37,715 nt of DNA from an uncultured Rhodospirillales bacterium (GTDB taxonomy: Bacteria > Pseudomonadota > Alphaproteobacteria > Acetobacterales > Acetobacteraceae), in NCBI GenBank assembly GCA_903927465.1, contig CAIYMY010000085.1, forward strand, positions 1-37,715. Reading direction: 5' to 3'. This document shows positions 1 to 7,821 of this stretch, piece after piece. Under the pieces are notes generated by a model. That model was not told where the DNA came from. It saw only the letters and a program-made list of their open reading frames with translations, and ran no database searches. The first letter of the stretch is position 1; the number at the start of each line of letters is the position of its first letter. The position numbers and the translations under genes are program-made.

Positions 1-1080
1 GAATATCCTGCCGAATTGCGCAATCCACCGAAGCGGCTGCATTGGGATGAAAACAAGCCGTGGTATTTCAAGCTTGCGGATAAAGGCTGGCTTTGCCCTG
101 GCTGGCCGCGCGAATTTGGCGGGCTTGGGCTTTCCCCGGCGAAGCAGATTATTTTCACCGAGGAAGTGGAACGCCATGGCTGCGCGCGCACCAATGACCA
201 TGGCATTGTCATGGTGGGCCCGCTGCTGATCAACCACGGCACGCGCGAACAGCAGCAGCGCTTCCTGCCGAAGATCCTCTCCGGTGAGCATATCTGGTGC
301 CAGGGCTATTCCGAACCCAATGCCGGATCAGATTTGGCGGCGCTCCGTACCGAAGCCGTGCTGGATGGCGATACCTATGTGGTGAATGGCCAGAAGATTT
401 GGACCACACTCGCCATGGATGCCAATTGGTGCTTCCTGCTTGTGCGCACGGATAAGAACGCGAAAAAGCAGGAAGGCATTTCCTTCCTGCTGGTGGATAT
501 GAACACGCCGGGCATTACCGTGAAGCCCATCATCAATCTTGAATATCACGACGAATTCTGTGAGGTATTCTTTGATAATGTGCGCGTGCCCGCGGCCAAT
601 CTGGTCGGCACGCCCAATCGCGGCTGGGATATGGCGAAGGCGCTGCTTTCTTTTGAACGCATCTATCTGGGATCGCCCAGGCTTTCCGCTTATGCGTTTT
701 CGCGCCTGAAGCAGCTCGCGGATCGTATGGGCGTTTGGGAAGATGCGGTGTTCCAGGACACCTACGCGAAGCTCCGGCTTGATCTGGAAGATCTGAAATC
801 GCTCTACGGCGTTTTTGTGGACAAGGTCAGGCGTGGTGAGACGCTGGGCCCCGATGTTTCCATGCTGAAGGTGTTTCAGACCGAACTTTTCCAGCGCATC
901 ACGGATACCATGCTGGAAATCTGTGGCGAGAATGCCGGCTTGCTCGACCCCATGGAAGGCAATCGCAACCTGAACCCGACAGGGCTTTATATTCAGGCGC
1001 GGCCTGCCACCATTTATGGCGGGTCCAACGAAATCCAGCGCAACATCATCAGCAAGAATGTCCTCGCGCTGCCGGGTTAA
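1..1080 (+). CDS. Acyl-CoA dehydrogenase, 5'-truncated by the window edge
   Basis: The reading frame is open from base 1, so the true start lies upstream; 359 residues are visible and roughly 30-40 N-terminal residues are probably missing. The family oxidises acyl-CoA thioesters at the alpha-beta bond using FAD and passes electrons to ETF. Seen: the central flavin/substrate signature YSEPNAGSDLA near base 307, NGQKIWTT near base 388, and the C-terminal IYGGSNEIQRN segment near base 1012. The C-terminal motif has Gly where short-chain enzymes carry the YEG catalytic Glu. The ERIYLGSPR stretch near base 655 may supply the base, as in pimeloyl-CoA/FadE-type relatives (inference). An amidase starts 30 bases downstream on the same strand, so the two are probably co-transcribed. 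Exact substrate unknown. Confidence 0.93.
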   Translation, partial: EYPAELRNPPKRLHWDENKPWYFKLADKGWLCPGWPREFGGLGLSPAKQIIFTEEVERHGCARTNDHGIVMVGPLLINHGTREQQQRFLPKILSGEHIWCQGYSEPNAGSDLAALRTEAVLDGDTYVVNGQKIWTTLAMDANWCFLLVRTDKNAKKQEGISFLLVDMNTPGITVKPIINLEYHDEFCEVFFDNVRVPAANLVGTPNRGWDMAKALLSFERIYLGSPRLSAYAFSRLKQLADRMGVWEDAVFQDTYAKLRLDLEDLKSLYGVFVDKVRRGETLGPDVSMLKVFQTELFQRITDTMLEICGENAGLLDPMEGNRNLNPTGLYIQARPATIYGGSNEIQRNIISKNVLALPG

Positions 1081-1110
1081 GACAGTGCGCACATCACGGG
1101 AAGAAGAATC

Positions 1111-2508
1111 ATGAGCGATCTTTGGCGCCTTACCGCAACCGATCTCGCGGCACGCATTCGGTCAAAACAGGTCTCCGCTATGGAAGCCGCGAAGGATGCG
1201 CTGGCGCGGCTTGATGCGGTCAATGCGAAGATCAATGCCGTGGTGGATCACCGCCCGGCAGAAACCCTGGCCGATGCCGCGCGCATTGATGCCATGATCG
1301 CGCGTGGCGAAGATGCCGGGCCGCTCGCCGGCGTGCCCATCACCATTAAGGTGAATACGGATCAGCAGGGCTATGCCACCACCAATGGTTTGCGCCTGCA
1401 AAAAGATTTGATTGCGAAGCAGGATAATCCAGTGGTCGCCAATTTGCGCAAGGCGGGCGCGGTGATTGTTGGGCGCACCAATACGCCGGCCTTTTCTCTG
1501 AGGTGGTTCACGCGCAATTCGCTGCATGGGCATACCAAGAACCCGCGTGATCCCAGCATTACGCCTGGCGGTTCTTCGGGCGGCGCGGCGGCCGCGACCA
1601 TGGCCGGTATCGGTGCCATTGGTCACGGCACGGATATTGGCGGTTCCATCCGCTACCCGGCCTATGCCTGCGGCATTCACGGGCTGCGCCCCACGCTTGG
1701 GCGCATTCCTGCATGGAATGCTTCTGGTGCGGAACGCCATGTTGGCGGGCAGGTCATGGCCGTCAGTGGGCCGCTGGCGCGCAGCATCGCCGATGTGAAG
1801 CTCGCTTTCGGCGCCATGTGCGCGCGCGATATCCGCGACCCCTGGTGGGTGGATGCCGCCATGGAAGGCCCGCCCGCGCCGAAGCGTGCCGCACTTTGCC
1901 TCTCACCCGATGGCATGAAGTTGCAGCCCGAAGTGCAGGCCGCCATGCGCGATGCCGCGAAGCGCCTGGAAGCCGCTGGTTGGACGATTGAGGAAACGGA
2001 TACACCCCCCTTGCGTGAACCCGCGCAATTGCAAGCGATGCTCTGGCTCGCGGAAAGCCGTCGCGGCCTGAACAACGCGCTGCAACAGGAAGGCGATCCG
2101 GATGCGAGCTTTGTTTTCTCGCAAATGGAAGCGCTTTGCCCGAACCCTGATCTGAACGGCTTCATGGATGCTCTGCAAAAGCGTTCGTATTTCGTGCGGC
2201 TCTGGATGGAGTTTTTTGAGCGCTTCCCGGTCGCGATCACGCCAGTTTCCGGCGAATTGCCTTTCCGTGATCAGGAAGATGTCGAAAGCCCCGCCGCTTT
2301 CCGCCGCATTATGGAAGCGCAGCTCACGCAAGTTGGGCTGCCGCTGATGGGCCTGCCTGGGCTTACCGTCACCACCGGCACGGTCGGACGCGTGCCTGTT
2401 GGCGTGCAGTTGCTCGCCGGCCGGTATCGGGAAGATTTACTGCTGCAAGCGGGCGCCACCATTGAAGCCGCCGGCGCGCCAATTACGCCGATTGATCCGG
2501 TCGGGTGA
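1111..2508 (+). CDS. Amidase (amidase signature family)
   Basis: A 465-residue enzyme that hydrolyses a carboxamide to acid plus amine or ammonia, probably cytosolic (no signal peptide seen). The Ser-cisSer-Lys triad is complete: Lys80 in VPITIKV, cis-Ser155 in the GGSSGG glycine/serine loop, and nucleophile Ser179 in GTDIGGSIR. The 75- and 24-residue spacings equal those of fatty-acid amide hydrolase. The ATG is preceded by a GGGAAGAAG ribosome site. The C-terminal region PVGVQLLAGRYRED is typical of the family. It follows the acyl-CoA dehydrogenase with a 30-base gap, suggesting a two-gene catabolic unit. Its stop codon lies inside a perfect hairpin. Automatic names such as Asp-tRNA(Asn)/Glu-tRNA(Gln) amidotransferase subunit A are unlikely because no gatB or gatC is near. 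Substrate not predictable. Confidence 0.95.
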   Translation: MSDLWRLTATDLAARIRSKQVSAMEAAKDALARLDAVNAKINAVVDHRPAETLADAARIDAMIARGEDAGPLAGVPITIKVNTDQQGYATTNGLRLQKDLIAKQDNPVVANLRKAGAVIVGRTNTPAFSLRWFTRNSLHGHTKNPRDPSITPGGSSGGAAAATMAGIGAIGHGTDIGGSIRYPAYACGIHGLRPTLGRIPAWNASGAERHVGGQVMAVSGPLARSIADVKLAFGAMCARDIRDPWWVDAAMEGPPAPKRAALCLSPDGMKLQPEVQAAMRDAAKRLEAAGWTIEETDTPPLREPAQLQAMLWLAESRRGLNNALQQEGDPDASFVFSQMEALCPNPDLNGFMDALQKRSYFVRLWMEFFERFPVAITPVSGELPFRDQEDVESPAAFRRIMEAQLTQVGLPLMGLPGLTVTTGTVGRVPVGVQLLAGRYREDLLLQAGATIEAAGAPITPIDPVG

Positions 2509-2522
2509 TTACACCCGACCGG
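2497..2522. terminator. Bidirectional hairpin terminator between convergent genes
   Basis: A perfect 11-bp stem (CCGGTCGGGTG with CACCCGACCGG) closes a 4-base loop at 2508-2511. The amidase TGA (2506-2508) sits in the stem and loop, and the convergent lyase gene stops 9 bases beyond. No T-run follows on either strand, so it is a transcript-end hairpin rather than a textbook intrinsic terminator. Confidence 0.6.
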
Positions 2523-2530
2523 GTCCAACA

Positions 2531-3391
2531 CTACGAAACGATGAAGGCCTTGGCCTTGGCGTCGTAATCGCCATAGCCAAGCGTATCCCGCAATTCCGCC
2601 GAAGGCAGCGCGCTGGCTGCTTCCGAAAGTCCTGCTTGCAGCGCGGCAAGCCCGGCCTTCATGCCCGCCGCGGCGGGTGAGAGCATACCAGTCGGGTAAG
2701 TGCCGATCTTGAAGCCGAGCGCCTTGGCTTCATCACGCGTCGGTGTGGCGCGCGCACCGCCGGGGGAAAGCACCGCGAAGGAAGGCCTTCCCTTGGCGGC
2801 AGCAATCGCACGATGGATTTCCGCATCATCGGCGGGGCTATCCAGGAAAAGAATATCCGCGCCTTCTTCGACAAACATCTCAATCCGCGCCACCGCCTCA
2901 TCAATGCCGGCGGTCGGGCGGCAATCGGTGCGCGCCAAAATCAGAATGCCAGATTCCTTCGCGGCTTCAACGGCGGCACGGATTTTCATGCGCGCTTCTG
3001 CGCGTGGCAGGCAGGGCTTGCCGGCGGCGGTCAGGGCGCGCGGCGTGATCTTGTCTTCAATCAAGATCGCGGCGGCCCCAGCCCGGCCATAAGCGCGCAC
3101 CGTGCGCTGTACATTCATCGCATTGCCATAGCCATGATCGCCATCGGCCAGCACCAGCGTATCGGGCGCCGCACCGCGCACCATGTTGAAACTGTCAAAC
3201 ATTTCGGCGAAGGAAATCAGGTCCAGATCCGGCCCGCCCAGGCGGCTTGCGGCCACGCAGGAACCGGACAGGAAGGCGGTCTCAAAACCAGCGTTGGCGG
3301 CAAGCTTAGCGCTCAGTCCATCCCATACGGCGGGCATGACAACGAAATCAGGCTTGGCAAGCAAAGCGCGCATTCTCTCAGGCGGGGTCAT
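2531..3391 (-). CDS. Isocitrate lyase/PEP mutase superfamily protein (oxaloacetate decarboxylase-like)
   Basis: A 286-residue alpha/beta-barrel enzyme of the superfamily that makes or breaks C-C or C-P bonds next to alpha-keto acids with Mg2+. Metal/substrate residues are visible: Asp83 and Asp85 in ADGDHGYGN, Glu112-Asp113, and Arg154 in ARTD. The KKCGH catalytic-cysteine loop of true isocitrate and methylisocitrate lyases is absent; the corresponding stretch reads IEDKITPRAL. That resembles the oxaloacetate decarboxylase (PA4872-like) branch rather than a lyase (inference). The start is supported by GAGGAAAC just before the ATG. It is divergent from the amidohydrolase gene and convergent with the amidase. 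Annotation as carboxyvinyl-carboxyphosphonate phosphorylmutase is common for such proteins but is not supported here. Confidence 0.88.
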   Translation of the reverse strand: MTPPERMRALLAKPDFVVMPAVWDGLSAKLAANAGFETAFLSGSCVAASRLGGPDLDLISFAEMFDSFNMVRGAAPDTLVLADGDHGYGNAMNVQRTVRAYGRAGAAAILIEDKITPRALTAAGKPCLPRAEARMKIRAAVEAAKESGILILARTDCRPTAGIDEAVARIEMFVEEGADILFLDSPADDAEIHRAIAAAKGRPSFAVLSPGGARATPTRDEAKALGFKIGTYPTGMLSPAAAGMKAGLAALQAGLSEAASALPSAELRDTLGYGDYDAKAKAFIVS

Positions 3392-3462
3392 GATGTTTCC
3401 TCAATCAGGGTGAATAAGCCTCACGCTAGATCGGATTGCGCTGGCAACCAAGGCCCGCGACT

Positions 3463-3475
3463 TGCTGGTCCAGCA
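3463..3475. promoter_or_regulatory. Odd palindrome between divergent genes, candidate operator
   Basis: TGCTGGTCCAGCA is a perfect 13-base palindrome around a central T, in the 131-base gap between the lyase-like gene (leftward) and the amidohydrolase (rightward). TGGTCCA-type cores resemble sites of GntR/FCD regulators. No regulator gene is adjacent, so the assignment is a guess. Confidence 0.3.
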
Positions 3476-3522
3476 GGCACCGCCTAACCTTACGCCACAA
3501 AAGCAAGCTCCGAGGAACCGCC

Positions 3523-4365
3523 ATGCCGATCATTGACTCCCAGGTCCATGCCTATGAACGCAACCATCCCGGCCGCCCTTGGCATGCGGTGCTGCATGGT
3601 CCGCCAGAGGTCACCGGCGCTGACATGGTCAAGGCCATGGATGCGGTGGGCGTGGATGGCGCAATCCTGGTTTCCGCCTTCACCATGTATCGCTTTGACG
3701 CAAGCTACGCGGTTTCTGTCCGCAATACCTATCCGGATCGTTTCGCACTGATAAAACCGGTTGATCCCAATGATGCTGGTGTGGCGGAAACTATCGCGGA
3801 TTGGCAGGCAACCCCTGGTGCAGTTGCCATTCGTATCATGATGCGCGGTGATGTTTCGGCAGACCCGGCTGACCCCGGCATCAATCACGTGCTGGCAACG
3901 GCGGCAAAGCGTGATCTGCCGGTCAATCTGCTCTGCTGGGGCAGGCTGGACCAGGTGCATGAATTGGCACGGCGCAATCCGAATACGCGGCTTGTGATTG
4001 ATCACCTCGGCCTGCAACAGCCCTTCGAGCCGCCACGGATGGAAAACGGCTTTGATGAACTGCCGAAGCTGCTGGCGCTTGCGGCTTTCCCAAACATCGT
4101 CGTCAAAATCAGCGGCGCCTGCACGCTTTCGCGTGGTGAATACCCTTACGCCGATATCTGGGAACCGCTCGCGCGCATATTCGATGCCTTCGGCTTGCAG
4201 CGCTGCCTTTGGGGTACGGATTGGACTCGCGCGGTGGAGTTGATGACTTATGCGGAAGGCGTGGATTCCTTCCTGAAATCTGATCGGCTGTCCGACACTG
4301 ATCGCGCCATGCTGATGGGTGAAGCCACAAGCCGCGCCTATCGCTGGACACCGGGGGGCAAGTAA
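3523..4365 (+). CDS. Amidohydrolase family 2 protein (TIM-barrel, lactonase/decarboxylase type)
   Basis: A 280-residue cytosolic TIM-barrel hydrolase. The start at 3523 is chosen because a GAGGAA ribosome site lies 6 bases before it and the protein then opens directly with the beta-1 metal motif. Longer in-frame starts upstream lack support. The motif reads IDSQVHAY, so the first His of the usual HxH pair is Gln7 and only His9 remains. Later ligand positions are present: His161 (VIDHLGL), Lys195 (VVKISG) and Asp233 (WGTDWTR). Family members include 2-pyrone-4,6-dicarboxylate lactonase, sulfomuconolactone hydrolase and gamma-resorcylate decarboxylase. Loss of one metal His suggests a metal-independent, lactonase-like chemistry (inference). 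The next gene, an MFS transporter, follows on the same strand and may import the substrate. Confidence 0.88.
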   Translation: MPIIDSQVHAYERNHPGRPWHAVLHGPPEVTGADMVKAMDAVGVDGAILVSAFTMYRFDASYAVSVRNTYPDRFALIKPVDPNDAGVAETIADWQATPGAVAIRIMMRGDVSADPADPGINHVLATAAKRDLPVNLLCWGRLDQVHELARRNPNTRLVIDHLGLQQPFEPPRMENGFDELPKLLALAAFPNIVVKISGACTLSRGEYPYADIWEPLARIFDAFGLQRCLWGTDWTRAVELMTYAEGVDSFLKSDRLSDTDRAMLMGEATSRAYRWTPGGK

Positions 4366-4427
4366 GGGCTGGCGCGACGGGTGCAAAGCTGCCAGCGTTT
4401 ACCAAAATCTTGCCGAGGAAACCCAGA

Positions 4428-4454
4428 ATGAAGCGACGCCATCATGATGCGTGA
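4428..4454 (+). other. Eight-codon leader mini-ORF overlapping the MFS start
   Basis: ATG at 4428 opens a frame reading MKRRHHDA that stops at 4452-4454, inside the first codons of the MFS gene (ATG at 4444). The only good ribosome site here, GAGGA at 4415-4419, is correctly spaced for 4428 and lies 24 bases before 4444. The MFS frame itself has a TGA at 4429, so the MFS protein cannot begin earlier. This fits translational coupling, but may be chance. Confidence 0.3.
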
Positions 4455-5703
4455 CAGCCGCTTGGATGGCCGCGCTGCCTGGACGCGTTTGGCGATTGCG
4501 CTTCTGATTAGCATGATCGGCAGCGCGCCGATGTGGACCGTGGTGGTGGTGCTGCCCACCGTGCAAGCGGAATTCGGCACGCTGCGCGCTGGCGCTTCGC
4601 TTCCCTATACCATGACCATGGTGGGCTTCATGGTGGGTGGCGTGCTCATGGGCAAGCTGTCTGATCGCTTTGGCGTCATGGTGCCGGTGCTGATCGGCGC
4701 TACCTCCATCGGGCTTGGCGGCATCGCGACCTATTTTGCGCCGAGCCTTTTCACCTTCGGTCTTTCCTATGGTGTTTTGCTGAGCTGCTTTGGCGCGGCG
4801 GCGGTATTCAGCCCGCTGATTGCCGATGTCTCGCTATGGTTCGAAAAACGCCGCGGCATTGCCATGGCGCTGGCGGCTTCCGGCAATTATTTCGCCGGCG
4901 CTTTCTGGCCCACTTTGCTGCAATGGGGCATTTCCACGATCGGCTGGCGCCAGGCGCATCTGATCATGGGCATCGCGAGCTTCCTCACCATCGTCCCCCT
5001 TGCCCTGCTGTTGCGCACCCGCGCCCCCATGCCGGCAGTGGCCGCACCTGGCACCACCGCGCCCCGCAATCCCATGGCGCTGGGGCTTTCGCCGAATGTT
5101 TTGCAAACACTGATCATCCTGGCGGGGATCACCTGCTGCATCGCCATGGCCATGCCGCAGGTGCATATCGTCGCCTATTGCGTGGATCTTGGTTTTGGCG
5201 CGGCGCGCGGCGCGCAAATGCTCTCCGTCATGCTCGCCAGCGGTATCGCTTCGCGCCTGATATTCGGTTTCATCATGGACCGTATCGGTGGCGTGCGAAC
5301 GCTCGTGCTTTCATCCCTGCTGCAAGGCATCGCGCTGCTGCTGTTCCTGCCATCTGATGGGCTGATGGCGTTGTTCCTGGTGTCCTTCATGTTCGGCCTG
5401 TTCCAGGGTGGGCTGGTGCCCTGCTACGCCATGATTGTGCGCGAGAACTTCCCACCATCGCAGGCCGGTAGCCGAGTGGGCCTGGCACTGTCTTCAACCA
5501 TGGTTGGCATGGCCATTGGCGGATGGATGGCGGGCGCGCTGTTTGACGCGACCGGCGGCTATACGGCGGCGATGTGGAACGGGATTGCGTGGAACCTGGT
5601 TAATCTTTCCATCGCGCTTGGGCTGCTGTGGCGGCTTAGAGCATTTTCAAGCCGAGTGGTCTCACTTGGCGGCTCGGAAAATGCGACCCAAAAAAGGATT
5701 TAG
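4444..5703 (+). CDS. Major facilitator superfamily transporter with a repeat-derived C-terminal tail
   Basis: A 419-residue inner-membrane carrier with about 12 hydrophobic helices. The MFS motif between helices 2 and 3 is visible as GKLSDRFG, and a related loop in the second half reads GFIMDRIGG. No ATP-binding domain is present, so transport is driven by an ion gradient. Family members near catabolic genes usually import small organic acids; the preceding amidohydrolase supports that, but the substrate is unknown. The natural protein seems to end after helix 12 at LGLLWRLR. The last 20 residues (AFSSRVVSLGGSENATQKRI) are encoded mostly by a 50-bp palindromic repeat that also encodes the tail of the CrtN-like desaturase at 26.6 kb. 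Start is 4444, possibly 4447. Confidence 0.92.
   Translation: MMRDSRLDGRAAWTRLAIALLISMIGSAPMWTVVVVLPTVQAEFGTLRAGASLPYTMTMVGFMVGGVLMGKLSDRFGVMVPVLIGATSIGLGGIATYFAPSLFTFGLSYGVLLSCFGAAAVFSPLIADVSLWFEKRRGIAMALAASGNYFAGAFWPTLLQWGISTIGWRQAHLIMGIASFLTIVPLALLLRTRAPMPAVAAPGTTAPRNPMALGLSPNVLQTLIILAGITCCIAMAMPQVHIVAYCVDLGFGAARGAQMLSVMLASGIASRLIFGFIMDRIGGVRTLVLSSLLQGIALLLFLPSDGLMALFLVSFMFGLFQGGLVPCYAMIVRENFPPSQAGSRVGLALSSTMVGMAIGGWMAGALFDATGGYTAAMWNGIAWNLVNLSIALGLLWRLRAFSSRVVSLGGSENATQKRI
5639..5688 (+). repeat. Palindromic protein-coding repeat, copy A
   Basis: A 50-bp element starting GAGCATTTTCAAGCC and ending GGAAAATGCGACC. Outer arms GCATTTTC and GAAAATGC pair perfectly; inner arms AGCC/GGCT and GAGTG/CACTT continue the stem with a 3-base bulge and one wobble. 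It differs from copy B (26572-26621) at three positions only. It lies in frame at the 3' end of the MFS gene, encoding AFSSRVVSLGGSENAT. In copy B the A-T pair replaces the wobble, so the fold is kept. Confidence 0.85.
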
Positions 5704-5743
5704 TGCGTGTCCGGTGAACGAATGTGAACGGGACGCGCACTAA
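5700..5743. terminator. Hairpin over the MFS stop codon
   Basis: Arms at 5700-5712 (TTAGTGCGTGTCC) and 5731-5743 (GGACGCGCACTAA) pair over 13 bp with one G-T wobble. The 18-base loop holds a direct repeat, GTGAACG at 5714-5720 and 5724-5730. It covers the MFS stop and lies in the 86-base gap to the convergent lipocalin-like gene. There is no T-run, so it could be a bidirectional end signal or another mobile palindrome. Confidence 0.5.
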
Positions 5744-5789
5744 TCGTCGGCAGCAGGCTTTTGCGTGAACTTCTAAGAAGGCCCGCGCT

Positions 5790-6176
5790 TCAGCCGATCT
5801 TCTCCCAATACAATTCCAATTGCTGCATCGCGCCATCCACCATGCGCGCTGGCGGTTTCAGCCACACGCCCACGCCTTCCGCGCGTACCTGCCGCACCTG
5901 ATCACCACCGATGCGATCGGCCAGATTGCTGTCATCCACGCGGGTGATCAGCACCTGTCCATCGAAAGTGTAATTGCCGGTATAGCCAGACCAGAAGCGC
6001 TTCACGCCGGGCGGCAACACGGCGCGGCCATCACCCGTTGCAGCCTGCATGCGCTGCGGGCCGAATTGCACAATGCCGGTTGGCTCCGGCCCATATTGGT
6101 GATGCCCCAAGGGCTGGCTCGCCGCATCGGTCGCGCTCACGCGCAAAAGCTTCCAAGTACCAAGTAGGGAAATCAT
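5790..6176 (-). CDS. Lipocalin-like domain protein
   Basis: A small protein of 128 residues. The ATG at 6176 is preferred because AAGGACGG sits directly before it and the protein then opens [11 protein letters not shown], the usual beginning of the lipocalin-like (lipocalin_5 type) family; a longer frame to 6206 would run into the upstream gene. GTWKL near the start, [10 protein letters not shown] in the middle and a [10 protein letters not shown] segment suggest a short beta-barrel that could bind a hydrophobic ligand. No signal peptide is seen. It lies 10 bases after the stop of the GMC oxidoreductase on the same strand and is surely co-transcribed with it. Its role is unknown; binding of the oxidoreductase substrate is a guess. 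Confidence 0.8.
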   Translation of the reverse strand: MISLLGTWKLLRVSATDAASQPLGHHQYGPEPTGIVQFGPQRMQAATGDGRAVLPPGVKRFWSGYTGNYTFDGQVLITRVDDSNLADRIGGDQVRQVRAEGVGVWLKPPARMVDGAMQQLELYWEKIG

Positions 6177-6186
6177 ATCCGTCCTT

Positions 6187-7821
6187 TCAGGCTGCTGCCC
6201 GCGCATCTTCCAGAATCATCGTCGCCGCCTTTTCACCAATCATGATGGAAGGCGCATTGGTATTGCCGGCGACAACGGATGGCATGATGGAAGCATCCGC
6301 CACGCGCAACCCCGCTACACCATGCACACGCAATTGCGGGTCCACCACGCTATTGCTGCCAATGCCCATGGCGCAACTGCTGGATGGGTGGTGATTTGTT
6401 GATCCTGTTTCGCGCACAAATCGTTCCATATCGGCATCGCTGGTGAAAGCTTCACCCGGCACCAATTCCCCCATCGCAAAGGCCTTCAAGGCCGGCTGTT
6501 CCGCCAGCTGCCGCGCAAGCCTTATGCCCGCCAGCATCGCCCGCATATCATACTCGGTGGCGAGAAACCCGAAGGTAATCGCCGGCGCGGCAAACGGGTC
6601 GGGGCTTGCCAGGCGCACCGTGCCGCGCCCTTCCGGGGCCAGATGCACCGGGCTTAGCGTGAAGCCGGAAAACGGGTGTGGAATAACACCCTTTTTGTTG
6701 CGTTCCAGCGTGCTCCATTCCAGCAGATTGATCTGTAAATCCGGCTGTTCCAGGCGCGGGTCGGTTCTGGTCAATACCCCCGTGCGCACTGCATTCACCG
6801 CCATGGGGCCGCTGCGAAACAAGCCATATTGCAGCGCTGCGGCAATTTTGCGCGGCCAACTATTTTCCAGATCATTGAAGGTAACGGGTTTGGCACAGCG
6901 CCACATCAAATAGACGCAGAAATGATCATGCAGATTGGCGCCCACCGCCGGCATATCGCGCAGCACTGGAATGCCCATTGCTTGCAAATGCTCCGCCGGC
7001 CCAAGCCCGGAAAGCTGCAATAATTGCGGTGACCCGTAGGCCCCGCCGGAGACAATCACCTCTCGCCGAGCGCGCACGCGCTTAAGGCCGCTGGGATCAC
7101 GATATTCCACGCCAATGGCGCGCCCGTTTTCGATCACCACCCGCGTCGCATGTGCATTGGTGCGGATATCAAGATTGGCGCGCCCCTTGGCGGGTGCCAG
7201 ATAGGCGCGCGCCGAACTCCAGCGCCGATTGGCACTGGTGGTGGATTGATAATATCCCGTGCCTTCCTGCACGCGGCCATTGAAATCCGGATTACGCGGA
7301 ATGCCTGCCTGTTCCGCGGCGCTGATCATCGCCTCCGTCAATTCTGTCGTGCCGGTGTGGTCCGAGACATTAAGCGGCCCGCCAACACCATGGAATTCAT
7401 CCGCCCCGCGCGCCTGATTCTCACTTTTCTTGAAGTAAGGCAGCACGGAATCATAATCCCAACCGGTGCAGCCGCGCTGGCGCCAGGAATCATAATCCCG
7501 CGGATTGCCCCGCATATAGACCATGCCATTGATGGAACTTGTGCCGCCCAAAGTCTTGCCGCGAGGGACAAAGAACTTCCGGCCATTTAATCGCTCTTGA
7601 GGCTGGCTTTCAAAGCACCAATTGATCGCCGAATTCGCATAGACCTTCGCAAAACCCAGCGGAATATGAATCCACGGGTTGCGATCCGGCGGCCCCGCTT
7701 CCAGCAAGCACACCGAATAGCGCCCATCTTCCGAAAGCCGCGCGGCAACCGCCGCCCCGGCGGAACCGGCGCCCGAGACGATAAAGTCAAAAACCCCGGC
7801 TTCTTCCGCTGTGCTGGTCAT
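6187..7821 (-). CDS. GMC-family FAD-dependent oxidoreductase (choline dehydrogenase-like)
   Basis: A 544-residue flavoenzyme that oxidises a primary or secondary alcohol. The start at 7821 overlaps the upstream deaminase-like gene as ATGA and has GGAGGG eight bases before it; a longer frame to 7836 is less likely. The FAD-binding GAGSAG lies at residues 17-22. [14 protein letters not shown] is the first GMC signature, and [18 protein letters not shown] the second. The active-site His is in [13 protein letters not shown], and the second catalytic position (His or Asn) in [12 protein letters not shown] near the C-terminus, where Asn is seen. Relatives include choline, alkan-1-ol and polyethylene-glycol dehydrogenases. 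The operon (deaminase-like, this gene, lipocalin-like protein) has no betaine-aldehyde dehydrogenase, which argues against choline as substrate. Confidence 0.93.
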   Translation of the reverse strand: MTSTAEEAGVFDFIVSGAGSAGAAVAARLSEDGRYSVCLLEAGPPDRNPWIHIPLGFAKVYANSAINWCFESQPQERLNGRKFFVPRGKTLGGTSSINGMVYMRGNPRDYDSWRQRGCTGWDYDSVLPYFKKSENQARGADEFHGVGGPLNVSDHTGTTELTEAMISAAEQAGIPRNPDFNGRVQEGTGYYQSTTSANRRWSSARAYLAPAKGRANLDIRTNAHATRVVIENGRAIGVEYRDPSGLKRVRARREVIVSGGAYGSPQLLQLSGLGPAEHLQAMGIPVLRDMPAVGANLHDHFCVYLMWRCAKPVTFNDLENSWPRKIAAALQYGLFRSGPMAVNAVRTGVLTRTDPRLEQPDLQINLLEWSTLERNKKGVIPHPFSGFTLSPVHLAPEGRGTVRLASPDPFAAPAITFGFLATEYDMRAMLAGIRLARQLAEQPALKAFAMGELVPGEAFTSDADMERFVRETGSTNHHPSSSCAMGIGSNSVVDPQLRVHGVAGLRVADASIMPSVVAGNTNAPSIMIGEKAATMILEDARAAA

